NCBI GenBank assembly: GCA_963556695.1
Contig: CAUWAG010000012.1
Coordinates: forward strand, 2,232,001-2,296,000
Direction: 5' to 3'
Length of the DNA: 64,000 nt
Source: Anthostomella pinea
Taxonomy: Eukaryota > Ascomycota > Sordariomycetes > Xylariales > Xylariaceae
Both the position numbers and the translations under genes were made by a program. This document shows positions 25,629 to 37,024 of this stretch, in pieces. Numbering within the stretch: position 1 is the first letter of the stretch; every line of letters starts with the position of its first letter. The notes beneath the pieces were generated by a model, which saw only the letters and a list, made by a program, of their open reading frames with translations, had not been told where the DNA came from and made no database searches.

Positions 25629-26205
25629 CCGCTTGTATATCAGGGTCCCAGACCTCGTGTTCCCAATCCAGCAGATTGAGATGGTATCGGTGATGTGGAA
25701 TCAATTCAGGTTCTGCCGCAACCTTGAGTAAAGTAACGATGGTTTTTCTTGGTGGCTCATTGCTGAACTCTGTTCGTCTTCTCCCTCAACCTCAACGCCA
25801 TTATGGCACTAGCGAAACCTTCGTTCACACACCTTCATCCGATGAGTCACGAGAGCCCTATATGAGGTCGAATCCTCGCAGGAAATCTCGCGAAGATTCT
25901 CTTCACGAACCACACACAATCGGGGTCCCATATCCAACACGGGCTTCGCCGAAAGGGTGTAACCACTTACCATCCCAATATATCCCGGGCCACCCTCAAG
26001 GCGGGCTGACACGAAGACACAACTATTCTCACCGCAAATTCGGCGAGCCGAAAGCGGCTTAGCGCTCACCACCTACACAGAGCAGAAGGACCACACTCCC
26101 GGCTGGGTGAGTATATAGCCCACTATGAACACCATATACCTCTGCGTGGTGAGTGCCTTGATGGCCAATCACTTAACCCCATCACCATCTTAGTTGACCA
26201 TTGCG
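25629..26205. other. Intergenic
   Basis: No supported gene between the F-box and GNAT genes. A TATA-like GTATATAGCC lies at about 26110-26119, about 90 bp upstream of the GNAT start codon. Confidence 0.4.
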
Positions 26206-26802
26206 ATGTCGACTTTCGATCCTTTCCACTCACAGCGGCTCGTCTACCGCGCCGTACGCGAAACGGCCGAAGACGAGGCATTCGTGCACTCGATCCAACT
26301 AGACGTCGAAGCGGAATCGGGCTCGAACTACCGCCTCCTGAGGCCCGAGAGCTTGAAAGACACTAAGAGCTACATGAAGTACGTCTCCAACTGTCTTCTC
26401 GGCGTCATCGTCTGTCTTCCACCAGTCTTCGAGGCCGGCGTGGCAGGCGAGCCCGTCGGCATCGTCTACCTTAAGGCGAACCCGCCGGGCCAGGAGCATC
26501 ACATATGCAGCGACATCGGCATTGATATCGCGAGGAGGTATCGAGGACGCGGCTATGGCGGTGAGGCTATCCGGTGGGCTTTGTGGTACGGGTTCCAGAT
26601 GGCCGGCTTGCATCGCGTGCGCATTGAGGCGTTCTCGTTCAACACTGGCGCCGTGCGGCTGTATGAGAGGCTGGGCTTCCAGCTGGAGGGCAGACAGCGC
26701 GAGAACGTGTGGTTTAATGGTGGGTGGCATGATTGGCTGACGTATGGCATGCTGGAGCACGAGTGGCGGGATATGCAGAGGAAGGGTGATACAGAGGTGT
26801 GA
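26206..26802 (+). CDS. GNAT-family N-acetyltransferase
   Basis: 198 residues from the ATG at 26206 (MSTFDPFHSQRLVYRAVRE...). It belongs to the GNAT fold of the RimJ/RimL type, which transfers acetyl from acetyl-CoA to an amine. Visible features are the N-terminal substrate segment (RLVYRAV), the acetyl-CoA loop of motif A (ARRYRGRGYGGEAIRWAL, Arg/Gly-x-x-Gly-x-Gly), and motif B (HRVRIEAFSFNTGAVRLYERLGFQLEGRQRE). The last is the classic N-x-x-A-x-x-x-Y-x-x-x-G-F signature. Length and motif order are normal for the family. It has no targeting signal, so it is probably cytosolic. The substrate could be a protein N-terminus or a small amine; the sequence does not decide. Intact. Confidence 0.92.
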   Translation: MSTFDPFHSQRLVYRAVRETAEDEAFVHSIQLDVEAESGSNYRLLRPESLKDTKSYMKYVSNCLLGVIVCLPPVFEAGVAGEPVGIVYLKANPPGQEHHICSDIGIDIARRYRGRGYGGEAIRWALWYGFQMAGLHRVRIEAFSFNTGAVRLYERLGFQLEGRQRENVWFNGGWHDWLTYGMLEHEWRDMQRKGDTEV

Positions 26803-27058
26803 GATTAGGCTGGCTAATCTGTCTGGGAAGGTTTGGATTTCATATGGCTTACGGACTATCGCGCTTCAGATTTTCACACGACTGCTGCTCTATCGTCAGT
26901 GAGACCATCGCCGGTTTACACATTCGATCATTGGTATCAACCCTTTACGCCTCGCTTCCGACAGCCACCTTGAGATCAATGGGTCCAAATACCCCTTAAC
27001 TCGCAACAGCCTGTCATCCTATACGAACGCTGCTCGGAAGACAGAGGCAGAGAATACG
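26803..27058. other. Convergent intergenic spacer
   Basis: A short spacer between the 3 prime ends of the GNAT gene and the leftward ULD_2 gene. No feature recognised. Confidence 0.4.
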
Positions 27059-30000
27059 TCAGTCCGGCTGAATGCTTTCTGTCCTGGGGCTGGACATCGC
27101 ACTCCTTGTCGTGTCGACTGACCGTTGGCGTTCCCTAGGAATATAAATTCCACTCCCTCTCGTATCGACTGACCGTTTCCGACGAAGCTTGCCCATCCAG
27201 CGTGATAAGAAAGTTGCAGCCTTAGAACCGGGTCTGTCGGGCATGGGACCCGCCGCATCGCTTTGATCATCGCTCGAAGTCAAGTATGAGTCCGGAGCGC
27301 TCGATCTCCTGCTCCGGCTCGGGCCTTCAGGCTTCCAGCCTTCACTTGAGTGTACCGGTTTCGAAATTGAAGGCATCGGCGCCGAGCTTTGGCGGTCGGA
27401 AATTGGTGATCTAGGTCGAGTCCGTCCGGTAGGTGGTACTCCAGCCGTGCGGTCGGTCGCAGACAAACCTTCCATTGGCCACATTTGCATAGTGATAGAC
27501 CAGCTCGGCTCTATAGTAATGTGCCAAAGTTGTGGTAAAATGATAGTCCCGTCGGGTCCAAGAAGGTCATAATGGCCTTCAGCCACATGCGGTTCAAGAA
27601 CATCAATATTAAGAAATGCTCGTTTGATGAGCTCCTCCATCCCCTATTAGCTATCGTTAGACTAGACCATATCTCTGCAGATGGGTATTAAGCTTACCGT
27701 CCATGTTGAACATTCGAGATAAGGGAACGAAAACTTCCGCCCGAGAGCATCTGTGAACTGGATTCGAGATTCTTCCTCGACTTGACGTTGGGCTTCCTCC
27801 GTGGCCCATATCAAGATCTCCTCTCTTGAGTCACCCTGGCCGTCTGGTTGGGACGCTTTGTTATCTCGATTACTTCTTGGGTCAGTGTCGTATTTCTCGC
27901 GGACTGCTTCCTCGGCTTTCAGTCTTGCCTCTCGTTCCTGAGAGGGTCATCAGTCAATTATGAAATCTTGTGATGTTCCATGTTCATTTGAGACCAGCAA
28001 ATGGAAGACTTTTCCGGTCTGCGTATACACCGAAATCAACGTACCCATTCCTTCTTCCGCTCTGCTTTCTCTTGCTCCTCGCGCTGTGTCGCGGCATGGG
28101 ATCCTTGCTCCGCTCTGAGGACCGCTTCGATTCTGGTCATGACGTTACTCTCCGCTCTGAGGACCGCTTCGATTCTGGTCATGACGTTACTCTCCGCCTG
28201 TTCAGCGGCCTCTGCCTCTCTCTTGCGTCGCCTTTCATCGTCACTTCTCTCCGCCTCGAGCCTTTCCCGCTCGTATCGTATCTCTTGTGCTTGGACCTCC
28301 GCCTCTCTCTTGCGTCGTCTTTCGTCGTCTCTTCTCTCCGCCCTAAGCTTCTCCTGTTCGTATCGTGCCTCTTGTGCTTCGACCTCCGCCCGTGCTATTT
28401 CCTGTTTCTTGTCAATCCAGTTAATATCTTTTCTGAGAGATTCCAATTCGGCTTTTTTTCTCGCCTCTTCGATGAGCCTTTCCTCGTGATGTTTTGCTCG
28501 ATCGTGCTCCATCTGATGTAAACGTTGGCTAAGAACCTCTTCCATGTCTTTCCGGAAGCCGTCTTCCCACCGTTTCCGTTGGGCTTCGGCTTCGGCTTCT
28601 GCCAATAGCCTCCTCAGCTCGACCTTTACGGGGTCCTCCTGGCCATAGAACCAGTTGGGAGGGGCTTGGGGATACCATTGGGCTTGGGGATACCATTGGG
28701 CTTGGGGATACCATTGCACCTGTGACGTCCCCTGGTACACTGGATCAGTTGGTGCTGCCTCGGCCGTTGCATTTTGCTTCCCATCACGTTCATCCGTCAC
28801 ATATTCTGTTTCATGCCCTCCGTCTCCGGTGTCAACTGGATGATCCTCTTGATTCTGGGTGGTTTTCGTGGTTCGTTCCTGCACCTTGGTCTTTTTGCCT
28901 CCGCGAATGGCTGACCGACGGTTGTGATCTTCTAGGTGTTCAGTTCGTGCAAGCCTGTGTTGGCGCTGGACCCATTCGCTGAGCAGAGGCAGCTTCCAGG
29001 AGATTTCTTTTAGAAGAGCTCGGTTCATGTGTAGGTAGCCTGCATTAGTCCTTTGCGCCTGGCGAATGGACCATGCTGGGCGGTCTTCTAACCTATATGA
29101 GAGCATGTTGAGCACCCACTCCTCGTTACAGTTCCAATAGTCAGAAGCCTCGATTTTTGACAGTAGGCGGGAGATTTGAATTCTGAGCTCCTCCCTAGTT
29201 TCCGGAGACTTCGACAATAGGTATCCTGATGCAAGGCTCTGTGCATAACCAGCTCTGTCGCCTTGGGTAGACATCTGTATATCGCACAGCCTTTCGAAAT
29301 CGGCCACTGGATTCGCAGAGAGTCTCATGAGTTCCAAGAGAGCCATTGTTTCGGTGGTGTGGTCTCCCAAGGTCTTTGCGCTTTTCTGTATGACTTTGAT
29401 TGGATCTTTGTATGCATCTGCTGCATCTATGATGTTCCAACCAGGATTCTCGGCCCCGGATGGCACGTACATAGGCAACTGCCGGCTGTCGCCGTGGTAG
29501 GCAACTCCTGGTGATTCCTTGAGGCTGTCCAGCAGTGTGGCCATGTCCTGTCGACTCTTTGTTTCAACAAATCTTGACCTTGCGAGGAGCAGCCGCATAT
29601 AGGGTCGTGATTTCATGCTTGCAGGGTCTTTCTGTGCAATTGTTTGAGCCAAAGGCAAGGAAAGCTGCCATATCCCTTCACATAGCCTTGCGGGAACACC
29701 GATTGGTTCTAGTGCGACGTACATCATCATATCGAGTAGGGCAAGCGTAGTCAAAGAATCATACTCATGCCCCGATCCCGACCAATCCGTGATCAGTGTG
29801 CGTAGGCCTTGGTCAATCTTGGTGTCAAAGAGATCCTTGAAGAGTGTTCTGGTGCTTTCAAACGAAGGCATAAGAGTGACAAGATCGCGCAGATCCCATA
29901 TTCGTCCTTCTCTAAGAAGGCCGGCGTAGAGACGCTTATAATATGCCGAAGGGAATACTTCCACCAGGTCTGTCCTGTATTTTCGCCATCTGCCGTTCAG

Positions 30001-31128
30001 ATGAGGATGGCTCGTGAGGTGAATGACAAGTCCAAGGATTTTTATCTGGAGAACTCATCAGACTCAGACGCACTCTCGAAATCGGATCGTGGCGCTTACC
30101 TCAACGGAGCCGACAGGTGTATCTGGGGAATTAGCCACATGTCTGAAGACATCAATGGCTTTCTCAAACACGAACGGGGCATCACCAACATTCTCCAGCG
30201 TACGGCTCTTCGCAAATATCCTCATCAGCTCCCAATATAGTCGAAGAAGTCGTAGACCTTCGTTGCCGGGAAGCTCCCTTTCCACTTTACCGATCGATTC
30301 ATCCTCGAGACGAGCCACTGCTTCGAACTCGCCTTGTTGAAGCAGCATATCAGCATACTGAACCAGCACATATGGTTTGCCCAGATGGTCCTTTAAGTTG
30401 CGTTCGAAATATTCCCTCGCAGCGTCGTAGTGGCCGATTCGGACAAAGCGTAGCATTTCGTCGAGCAGTTCCTCAACGTCCTCTTGTAGGTCCATGTCAA
30501 GATGGATTGTGAGGTCGCCGGTGTCTGGCCCAACAATTCCGTCGATTTTCTTCTCGTTCCACTCAGCACTCGGTTGGACTGGCCCATCGAGCTGGGGAGT
30601 TGGCACCAGGGTGTCCGGCGCAAATCTCATGGATTTATAGGGGTCGAGACTTGGGTCTTTCCAAGAGGATGGATTTATTCCGGGCTGAGTGGGAGGTGGT
30701 TCGTTAAAAACCAGCTTTCCCTCGACACCTTGCGCATGACCGGTTGGCGTGCCCGGAAGCGAACCCCACCGCACGACTTCCTTCCCCTTCCGCCTTGGAT
30801 CATGACCATTCTCATAAAATGGGTATGGATAGCTCCGGCCCGCACTTGTGTTCCAATTCGTCCCTACTTCTTGGGAGAGAAAGCTTAAAGGTCTTGCAGT
30901 CTGTGTGGGTGGCGAGGCAGGGGGTAGCGACGGCCGATGTTCATGGCCATGCCTGCGATAAGTCGTAGGATATTCCGGCCTCTCGTCTACGACCCCAGTG
31001 GAGCGCTTGCGGCCAAGAGTATGTGTCGGCCTAGAGTGGCGATCGCGGTGAACCGCTGGCTCTTGAGGTACTTTGGCCTCACCGCCGCTAGCCCGCCTCG
31101 CTTGTCCTGACATGCTTGGCTCATTCAT
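27059..31128 (-). CDS. Large ULD_2-type ubiquitin-like domain protein
   Basis: Exons on the minus strand are 31128-30100, 30045-28045, 27937-27698 and 27643-27059. The three introns (54, 107 and 54 bp) all keep phase, giving 1,284 residues. The N-terminus is disordered. Residues about 220-345 look helical and repeat-like (EDVEELLDEMLRFVRIGHYD), and the helical texture continues in exon 2. A Trp-Tyr-Pro-Gln-Ala repeat (three units) and a long charged coiled coil rich in ERRRKREAE follow. Then comes the ubiquitin-like domain (IQFTDALGRKFSFPYLECS / GMEELIKRAFLNIDVLEPHV / GPDGTIILPQLW), matching the fungal ULD_2 type. The tail is basic and Ser-rich. An ATG at 31200 is in frame, but a TATATTT-type box lies between it and 31128. 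Function unknown; such proteins are common in Pezizomycotina. Divergent from the gene at 31428. Confidence 0.82.
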
Positions 31129-31427
31129 GTGGCTTGTCAATGCTGGACAGAAACCAGGTGCTGCATATAAATATTGAGGAAGCACCAACGTGATGACCAT
31201 ATGCCTCGAGTGTTCCTAGTAACGCAGGCAATAATTTTGGCCACCCCTCAGCCGCGAGGCAGTCAGACGCATGACCCCTGCTGTTGGCCATCCGGATGTA
31301 ACGCAGGCCAGTAATTTTTCCGCGACGTGCATGCGGCCGATAAGAGGTGCAGGACGGTCTTAAAATCCCCGCACCGACGGCCCGTCTTCTTCAATCGTCT
31401 TCTAGCTCGTCGAACCTGTCCCTGGGA

Positions 31428-33035
31428 ATGGGTGTCCTGCAGTTAGATAAGGACTTCAGGATGTTCGCTGGCTCTTCCACTACACTTGGAGCCGCCGTGC
31501 CTTCACCAATTGGTCGTCCTCAACTGAGCACCGTCAACAAGTACGATAGAAAGTATGGGAGATACGACTTCAACAGATTCGACCACCTCGTCTCTCAACA
31601 CGCTTCACTCGGAGGTGCTTCACTTGGGAAAATCCACGTCGACTGCCGATTCCTCTTCAAGAAATCCAAATGGGGAATGCTCGAGGCTCAACACCAGGCT
31701 GGCATAATCTACCTAGACCTTACGTTCAACCAGCCTGGTGACTGTCGACTCAAGAATGCCACGGTGCAGGTCACCCTAGACGACGAGGATGAGGTCTTGA
31801 TGCACCAGTTCCCAGGCTCCAAACCCGAATCGCCGGTTCACATTGTGAAGTATGGCCCGCGTCACATGACTGGTGAGCCTCGATATGAACAAGTTACCAC
31901 ACGAAAAAGCTTCATGCCATCGATTGAAGTCGGACCTTTCGGAGGTGCTGGCGGCGTCGGTCGCGAGTCTCACAAGACGGTCGTGCGGGAATGCCACTGG
32001 GCATTTGAGAGTCACCTGAAGACCGGCACGCGAAAGAACAGAAACCACAACTGGGCATACAAAGTCCTTCAGTGGCATCTCACGGAGAATGAGCTCAAAG
32101 ACCAATCCATCCACAGCAACGTTGTACATACCGCCTTTTCTTTTGTACATAGCAGCCAGCCAATTTTCATGCGTGTCGACGTGAGCGGCAAGCTGGAGAA
32201 CGCTCGATCAGACTTAAGCCACCAGATGAAAAACAAGATCCGCAAGCTCAGGTTTCCGTCGACTCCTCAGAACGCGCGCTATGCGACCACGCTCATCAAC
32301 TTCGCTGGACAGGATAGATTCACGACACCCTTAGATGGCCTGGTACAGAGTCTGGAGCTATCAAGTAAGCATCAGTCCCAACTGACATCAGACCAACTCA
32401 TCGACGGCATGTCCTACCCAGGAAATGCCCTAATCTGACATACTGTAGTGGAAAAGGAGAACATGAATTCCCCTGTCGAGATAAGGAGAGGCGAACGCAC
32501 TCGGCTCTATAAAGACGGACCCCAGGCTGCTCCCCAACAAACTGCACCACTGGAGGAGACAATTCAATCGTCAGGTGAACAGGAGGACACCATCCTAGCT
32601 GACCTCTCTATGCTCTCATCCACCTGGCTGATGTCCACTCCAATGTCTACCCATGGGTCTATTCAAGAGGAAGATCCCTACGAAGAGCTACCGGTGGCAC
32701 CAGTGCCGTCCCCTGATATTTCTCGGGCACAACATGCGGGGACTTCAGTATCCAAGAGCCCGCATACTAACGATAGAATTGACCAAAAAACTTCCAACTC
32801 GACTGAAAGGAGTAGCGAAGATACGGTTGATAAGGATCTCGACCCTACATCGAGTTTGAATGAGCTGCAAAGGCATCTACCCAATGGCCAGCTAAATTTC
32901 GAAACTCTGGTTCTATTCACCAGGCTTTGGATCTTGCAAGCATTTGCAATGGTGTTTACTTCCTGGGGGAGAAAAGAGTCTACGGGGGCCTCTAAGGATG
33001 AGGTCAATGCACCTTCCACGGAGAGTTCAGCATAG
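31428..33035 (+). CDS. Conserved fungal hypothetical protein, two exons
   Basis: Exons 31428-32364 and 32449-33035 give 507 residues. The 84-bp intron (GTAAGC to TGTAG with a TCTGAC branch) splits the Met codon of SMEKEN and restores the frame. The frame is open back to 31347 without an ATG. Residues about 35-300 look like a folded beta-rich domain (YDRKYGRYDFNRFDHLV, GIIYLDLTFNQPGDCRLKNATVQVTL, CHWAFESHLKTG..NHNWAYKVLQWHLTEN, FSFVHSSQPIFMRVDVSG). The second exon is acidic and disordered, then ends in a hydrophobic stretch (LVLFTRLWILQAFAMVFTSW) that could be a membrane anchor. I do not recognise a named family. It shares a short divergent promoter (about 300 bp) with the ULD_2 gene, so the two may be co-regulated. 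Confidence 0.72.
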
Positions 33036-33460
33036 CCGGTACAAGAACACTGAATTGTCCACATCAGATCGAGAGTTGTGCTCAGCTGCAATGTCCCTTC
33101 AGGCCCATCATATCTAGAGAGCTTCTCCATAATACCGCTTCTTCCACCTCAATCACGTGGTGCTAGGGCTGATGGATGGGGTAAAGCTGAAGCCAATCCC
33201 GGTTAGAGAAGAGTGCTCCACGAGGTCTCCCCCCTATCAAACTAGCGTCTCCACATTCACAGTAGCAGGGTCAGCACCAGATGTTGTATGACGAAGTAAA
33301 CCCTGCACGTCGACAGTCGAGCTCACAAGAACGGCAATGGCAGCCCGCACAGCAAGCGGAAGAGTCGAAACATCGATGTTCGCACCGACGTTGGCCAACA
33401 AGCGTAGCTGAGGAGTTACTGGCGTCTCTCATCTCCAGAGCACTTGCCACGTCGAGAAAG
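33036..33460. other. Intergenic
   Basis: No supported gene. This is the 3 prime flank shared by the rightward gene ending at 33035 and the leftward gene ending at 33461. Confidence 0.4.
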
Positions 33461-34150
33461 CTAAAAGACGAAGTGACGGTCACGAGGTTCCTGCCCGCCA
33501 CCAGTAGAATGATAACAGGAAGAATTGTATATAAACTTGACTATTATCTGTTTATGAGACGTCGCCGCGATTTTCGAGTGGAGTAGTAAGCCCTCAACAG
33601 CCTGGCCTAGGTGCGTCAGCGGGAAATCTGCACACGTGCGTGCACGTTTATCCGAATCCGATGAAGTGCCACCCTGTACGCTGTCCTCTTCATCCCAGTC
33701 GCCCGCGAAATCCACGAAATAAGCCGTCCACTCTGGGTTCCACGGATAACAGAAATCTAGCACACCACGCCTGTAGGGCCGGGTGGGCGGTTTTCTGTTC
33801 TCACCTACTACAAGTTGCAGATCCGCTTCGGTGAACATCCCGATCATATAAGGGTCCATGCCCTCGACCACAATCCCTGCGGGTTTGCCGTGGATGACAT
33901 CGTAAGCTATATCTCGCGGCACGCCCTCGGGGGCATCCGGGCCGTCACCACGATGTATGAATGTGGCAAGGCCTCCGCATGTGTTGGTGTCAGGATGGTA
34001 CGTGTCGTAAATCATGTATTCCCAGGCGATAATGGTGGAGGCCAGTATGGCCGCCATGAATGCGTGCTGGTAGAACATTGTCTTGTTATATGCATAATAA
34101 ATTGCGGGACGAGCGAAAGTTTTGGTTAGGATGCTAGGCGAAAGGCTCAT
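33461..34150 (-). CDS. Hypothetical single-pass membrane protein
   Basis: A 229-residue frame from the ATG at 34150. Near residues 25-47 is a hydrophobic segment (FYQHAFMAAILASTIIAWEYMI) that may be a signal anchor. It is followed by a compact region with CGGLATFIHRGDGPDAPEGVP, IAYDVIHGKPAGIVVEGMDPY and GVLDFCYPWNPEWTAYFVDFAGDWDEE. The last 60 residues change character (basic, low order), so a missed 3 prime intron is possible. No family recognised. The central region looks coding (aromatic-rich, acidic, few rare codons), which is why I list it. Confidence 0.45.
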   Translation of the reverse strand: MSLSPSILTKTFARPAIYYAYNKTMFYQHAFMAAILASTIIAWEYMIYDTYHPDTNTCGGLATFIHRGDGPDAPEGVPRDIAYDVIHGKPAGIVVEGMDPYMIGMFTEADLQLVVGENRKPPTRPYRRGVLDFCYPWNPEWTAYFVDFAGDWDEEDSVQGGTSSDSDKRARTCADFPLTHLGQAVEGLLLHSKIAATSHKQIIVKFIYNSSCYHSTGGGQEPRDRHFVF

Positions 34151-34482
34151 ATCTTGCTACTTGAAATTATAATTGGGGCAACTTACTTTATCCTAAGAAC
34201 AAGCCTCGCCACCCTGGGAATATAAACGTCATATAATCCGCGTGATGGCAACAATCGCCGTCGTCGGTACTGCAAAGGGCCGCGATATATCTTGTAGGAT
34301 CCAAGCTGCCTAGGTAACTTGTAGTTATTGCTATACTGGCCAATCGAGATCCTGCTATAGCAAATCCACATCTTCAACAGGCAGCTGCAGAGTCGCCGAT
34401 GTCGCCCCCGTGGGCTTGATACCCCAGGTCAGACAAGGTATGACTTTCGTGAAAGCACTTCGGGCCAAGGTCTCCTCGCAAG

Positions 34483-34929
34483 TCATCCGTAACCGAGAGA
34501 AGCCAAGCCAGCACGACCCAGCAGCCCAACGTGGAAGATTGAAGTAGTCCTAGCCGAAAGATACCAGCTGTCGGAGATGGGCTTGATGTCTGGCTGCAGC
34601 TGTCGCTTCCACGCGAAGCTTTCCAAGACATCATCAAGCTCGAATCGAGTTGGTCCACAGTGTAGATGAGGTTGTTTAGGAAGCCAGCGAGCTTCAAATT
34701 TCATGCCCTGGCTCGGCGTAACTGCTGGCTTAAGACCCATACTACGGATACTTTGGTTGAGTTCCTTTTTAAGCCTCGAGAAGAGAGGTCGGGGCATACA
34801 CTGTTCAGCAGCGAGCCTCTCTGACACCCCCGCGAGGTAAGTCCATTTTTGATCACCGCGAAGGTTGACTGAGTTTTCAGGCAACGAGTACGTGGACTCA
34901 GACGGATCTCGGCTTCGGTGATGCATCAT
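34483..34929 (-). CDS. Short hypothetical protein, weak
   Basis: A 148-residue frame from the ATG at 34929 (MMHHRSRDPSESTYSLPENS...). The middle looks protein-like (RLAAEQCMPRPLFSRLKKEL, SQGMKFEARWLPKQPHLHCG, FELDDVLESFAWKRQLQPDI). There is no recognised domain or targeting signal. It may be a fragment of a larger, intron-bearing gene, or chance coding texture. It lies head to head with the truncated flavoprotein gene on the plus strand. Confidence 0.25.
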   Translation of the reverse strand: MMHHRSRDPSESTYSLPENSVNLRGDQKWTYLAGVSERLAAEQCMPRPLFSRLKKELNQSIRSMGLKPAVTPSQGMKFEARWLPKQPHLHCGPTRFELDDVLESFAWKRQLQPDIKPISDSWYLSARTTSIFHVGLLGRAGLASLGYG

Positions 34930-35113
34930 AGCGAATGTCGATACGGAGGCAAGGGTCAGAAAGCATACCGCACTACTGAGGAGCTACAGCCTAGTGGCGA
35001 CCCCTTTCAAGCAACCCGAAGGGACGAAACGCCCTCACGTCTCTTATGATCAAACTCACCGTCGTATCGCCGTTTTCCCCTTTGGCAAGATTATCGTGGG
35101 ATACTTGAGCTCT

Positions 35114-36235
35114 ATGGCTTTGACGAGTGTGCGCTCTCAGGGTGCGATATTGCGCCATGTCCGAGTTGGCTTACTCGTCGACGAGTCCTTCTCACTCTGC
35201 CCCGCACTACTTTCCCGTCGTGCTACACATTTAGATCGCGTAAGGGGTTTCGCACACCGTCTCTACTATGGCAACGGCGCCGTCACCGGGGCCAAAGTCC
35301 AAAGGGCCGGATCAACCATCAATATCCACGACCATCGCGGCGTAATCCTCTGCGCAGCCGGCTTCGCCCGCAACGCATCCATGCGCACAACCCACGGCCA
35401 CGCCCCCTCAAGCACAGACTGGACCATGACGCAGCCACGTGGCGACACCGGCGACGCCATCAACATAGCCACTCAGCTCGGCGCCGCGACAGCCCTCCTC
35501 GACGACTCGTGGTGGATTCCAGCACTGCAAGACCCCGTCGATGGCAAGACCAGTTTCGCCGTGTTCGAGATGAGCAAGCCGTACGCGATCGTCGTCGATG
35601 CCTCCGGGTCGCGGTTCTTCGCCGAGGCTATGCCGTACGCCGATGCGGGACACTCTATCTACAGGCACGACGCGGTGGTGTCTGCGATCCCGGCTTGGCT
35701 TGTCGTGGACGCGAAGCATCGCCGTCGTTACACGTTTGGTACGCTGCCACCGCGGGTGGAACCGACGGATGCGTTGAGGGATGGACGGATGGTCAAGGCC
35801 AAGACGCTGGATGAATTGGCGCGGCAGATGGGCGTGGGTGCACCGGGGTTGGTGAAGACGGTCGAGCGCTGGAACGGGATGTGCTCCAAGGGCGTTGATG
35901 AGGACTTTGGCAAGGGTGGCGACGCGTATCAGCGGTACCTGGGCGATCCCAATGTCAGGCCGAACCCCAACATGGGGCCGCTTGACCAGCCGCCCTTCTA
36001 TGCCACCAAGGTCTTTCCTGGCGATGTCGGAACCAAGGGCGGGTTGCTGACGGATGAGTTTGCTCGCGTACTGAGGGAGGATGGCGCTCCAATCCCGGGT
36101 CTCTATGCCGCGGGCAATACGTCCGCGGCTGTCATGGGGCATTGCTATTGCGGCGCCGGGGCGACGATTGGGCCCGCGATGACGTTTGGGTTCATTGCTG
36201 GTCGTCATATGGGCGAGCACAAGGCTCATGAATGA
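35114..36235 (+). pseudogene. 3-ketosteroid-dehydrogenase-like flavoprotein, N-truncated
   Basis: The open frame reaches back to 34994 without an ATG; the first in-frame ATG is at 35114, and homology-like sequence starts near 35240. It matches the FAD-binding-2/fumarate-reductase flavoprotein group, closest in texture to 3-ketosteroid 1-dehydrogenases. The middle FAD/substrate part (GAKVQRAGSTINIHDHRG / VILCAAGFARNASMR), the cap region with WNGMCSKGVDEDFGKG, and the C-terminal FAD motif (GTKGGLLTDEFARVLRED / IPGLYAAGNTSAAVMGH / GAGATIGPAMTFGFIAGRH) are present. The N-terminal GxGxxG Rossmann motif and about 150 residues that the family needs are absent on either strand upstream. The locus is either a 5 prime-truncated pseudogene or has an unrecognised upstream exon. 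Without the dinucleotide fold it should not bind FAD normally. Confidence 0.6.
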
Positions 36236-37024
36236 CGTTCCGCGGATATATATTTCTACTTGGGTGCGGCAAAGTTAGCTGTTCATGAGTAAAATGAGTA
36301 TTCAACACTCCTTATAATCCCGAACCATGAGAGATGTCTACGGTCAGGGCAGCCAGGTAGCTATATTTCCTTTGTTTAATCTGTCATTGCTGAAATTCTT
36401 CAAGAGGTTGTCATGATCGGAGTATGGCATCACCGGACGGGGGACTAGATCGGGGCATCCATAAACATTCACCCAATCCCTTTACAATGCCTAGAAACTC
36501 CCGTTCTCCCGTGTTGCATCAGGTCTCCGAGTTACCGCGGTCGTAAACATCCACCAATAACATCCAGTCGAGAGCTCGATCGTAGACATGTCGAGTCGTC
36601 CGACGAACGGCAGCCCAATCCAACGACACACTTCACAACAAGCAGGGGAATGCCAGTGCCGATAGTGATTATCAGGCCACAGAAGATGTATAGTTTTTGG
36701 CGCTGCTTGCATAAACAATGTGGAACGAGCACTGTATGGAGGTCACTATACCAAAAGCGCTTATTCCAGGCTGCTTATGCCAATAACCGAAATAGTCAGA
36801 TATGTGAGGGACGGATGGACTGTTCACAGTAACATAAGCAGCAGTCAGGTGCTTATACCACCGCATTTTCGCTTGTAATAATCACTTCAAAGCGTGCTTA
36901 TACCATTTTTCTGTTTTGCGTCGACTCGCCAATTTTGTATTTCCCTTGCTCAGGCTAACAAAGACAAGCAACAGTTAGACTTCCTATAACGAACAGTTTC
37001 TCCCGGTAAGACACACACGCTCCT
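36236..37024. other. Intergenic, cluster of GCTTAT words
   Basis: No supported gene. Between about 36760 and 36925 the words GCTTATTCCAG, GCTTATGCC, CATAAGC and (twice) TGCTTATACCA are clustered in both orientations, as in the subterminal repeats of a decayed DNA transposon. A short minus-strand frame (KLYIFCGLIITIGTGIPLLV) is hydrophobic and could be a membrane-protein relic. Confidence 0.3.

Noticed and set aside
26299..26760. 153-residue minus-strand frame
   Set aside because: Antisense shadow of the GNAT gene.
28001..28521. Plus-strand frames rich in Leu/Ser/Phe (162 and 183 residues)
   Set aside because: Antisense to the coiled-coil exon of the ULD_2 gene; repeated charged codons produce hydrophobic antisense frames.
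35408..36229. 273-residue minus-strand frame
   Set aside because: Antisense to the flavoprotein gene, which has clear family motifs; composition is Arg/His-rich as expected of a shadow.
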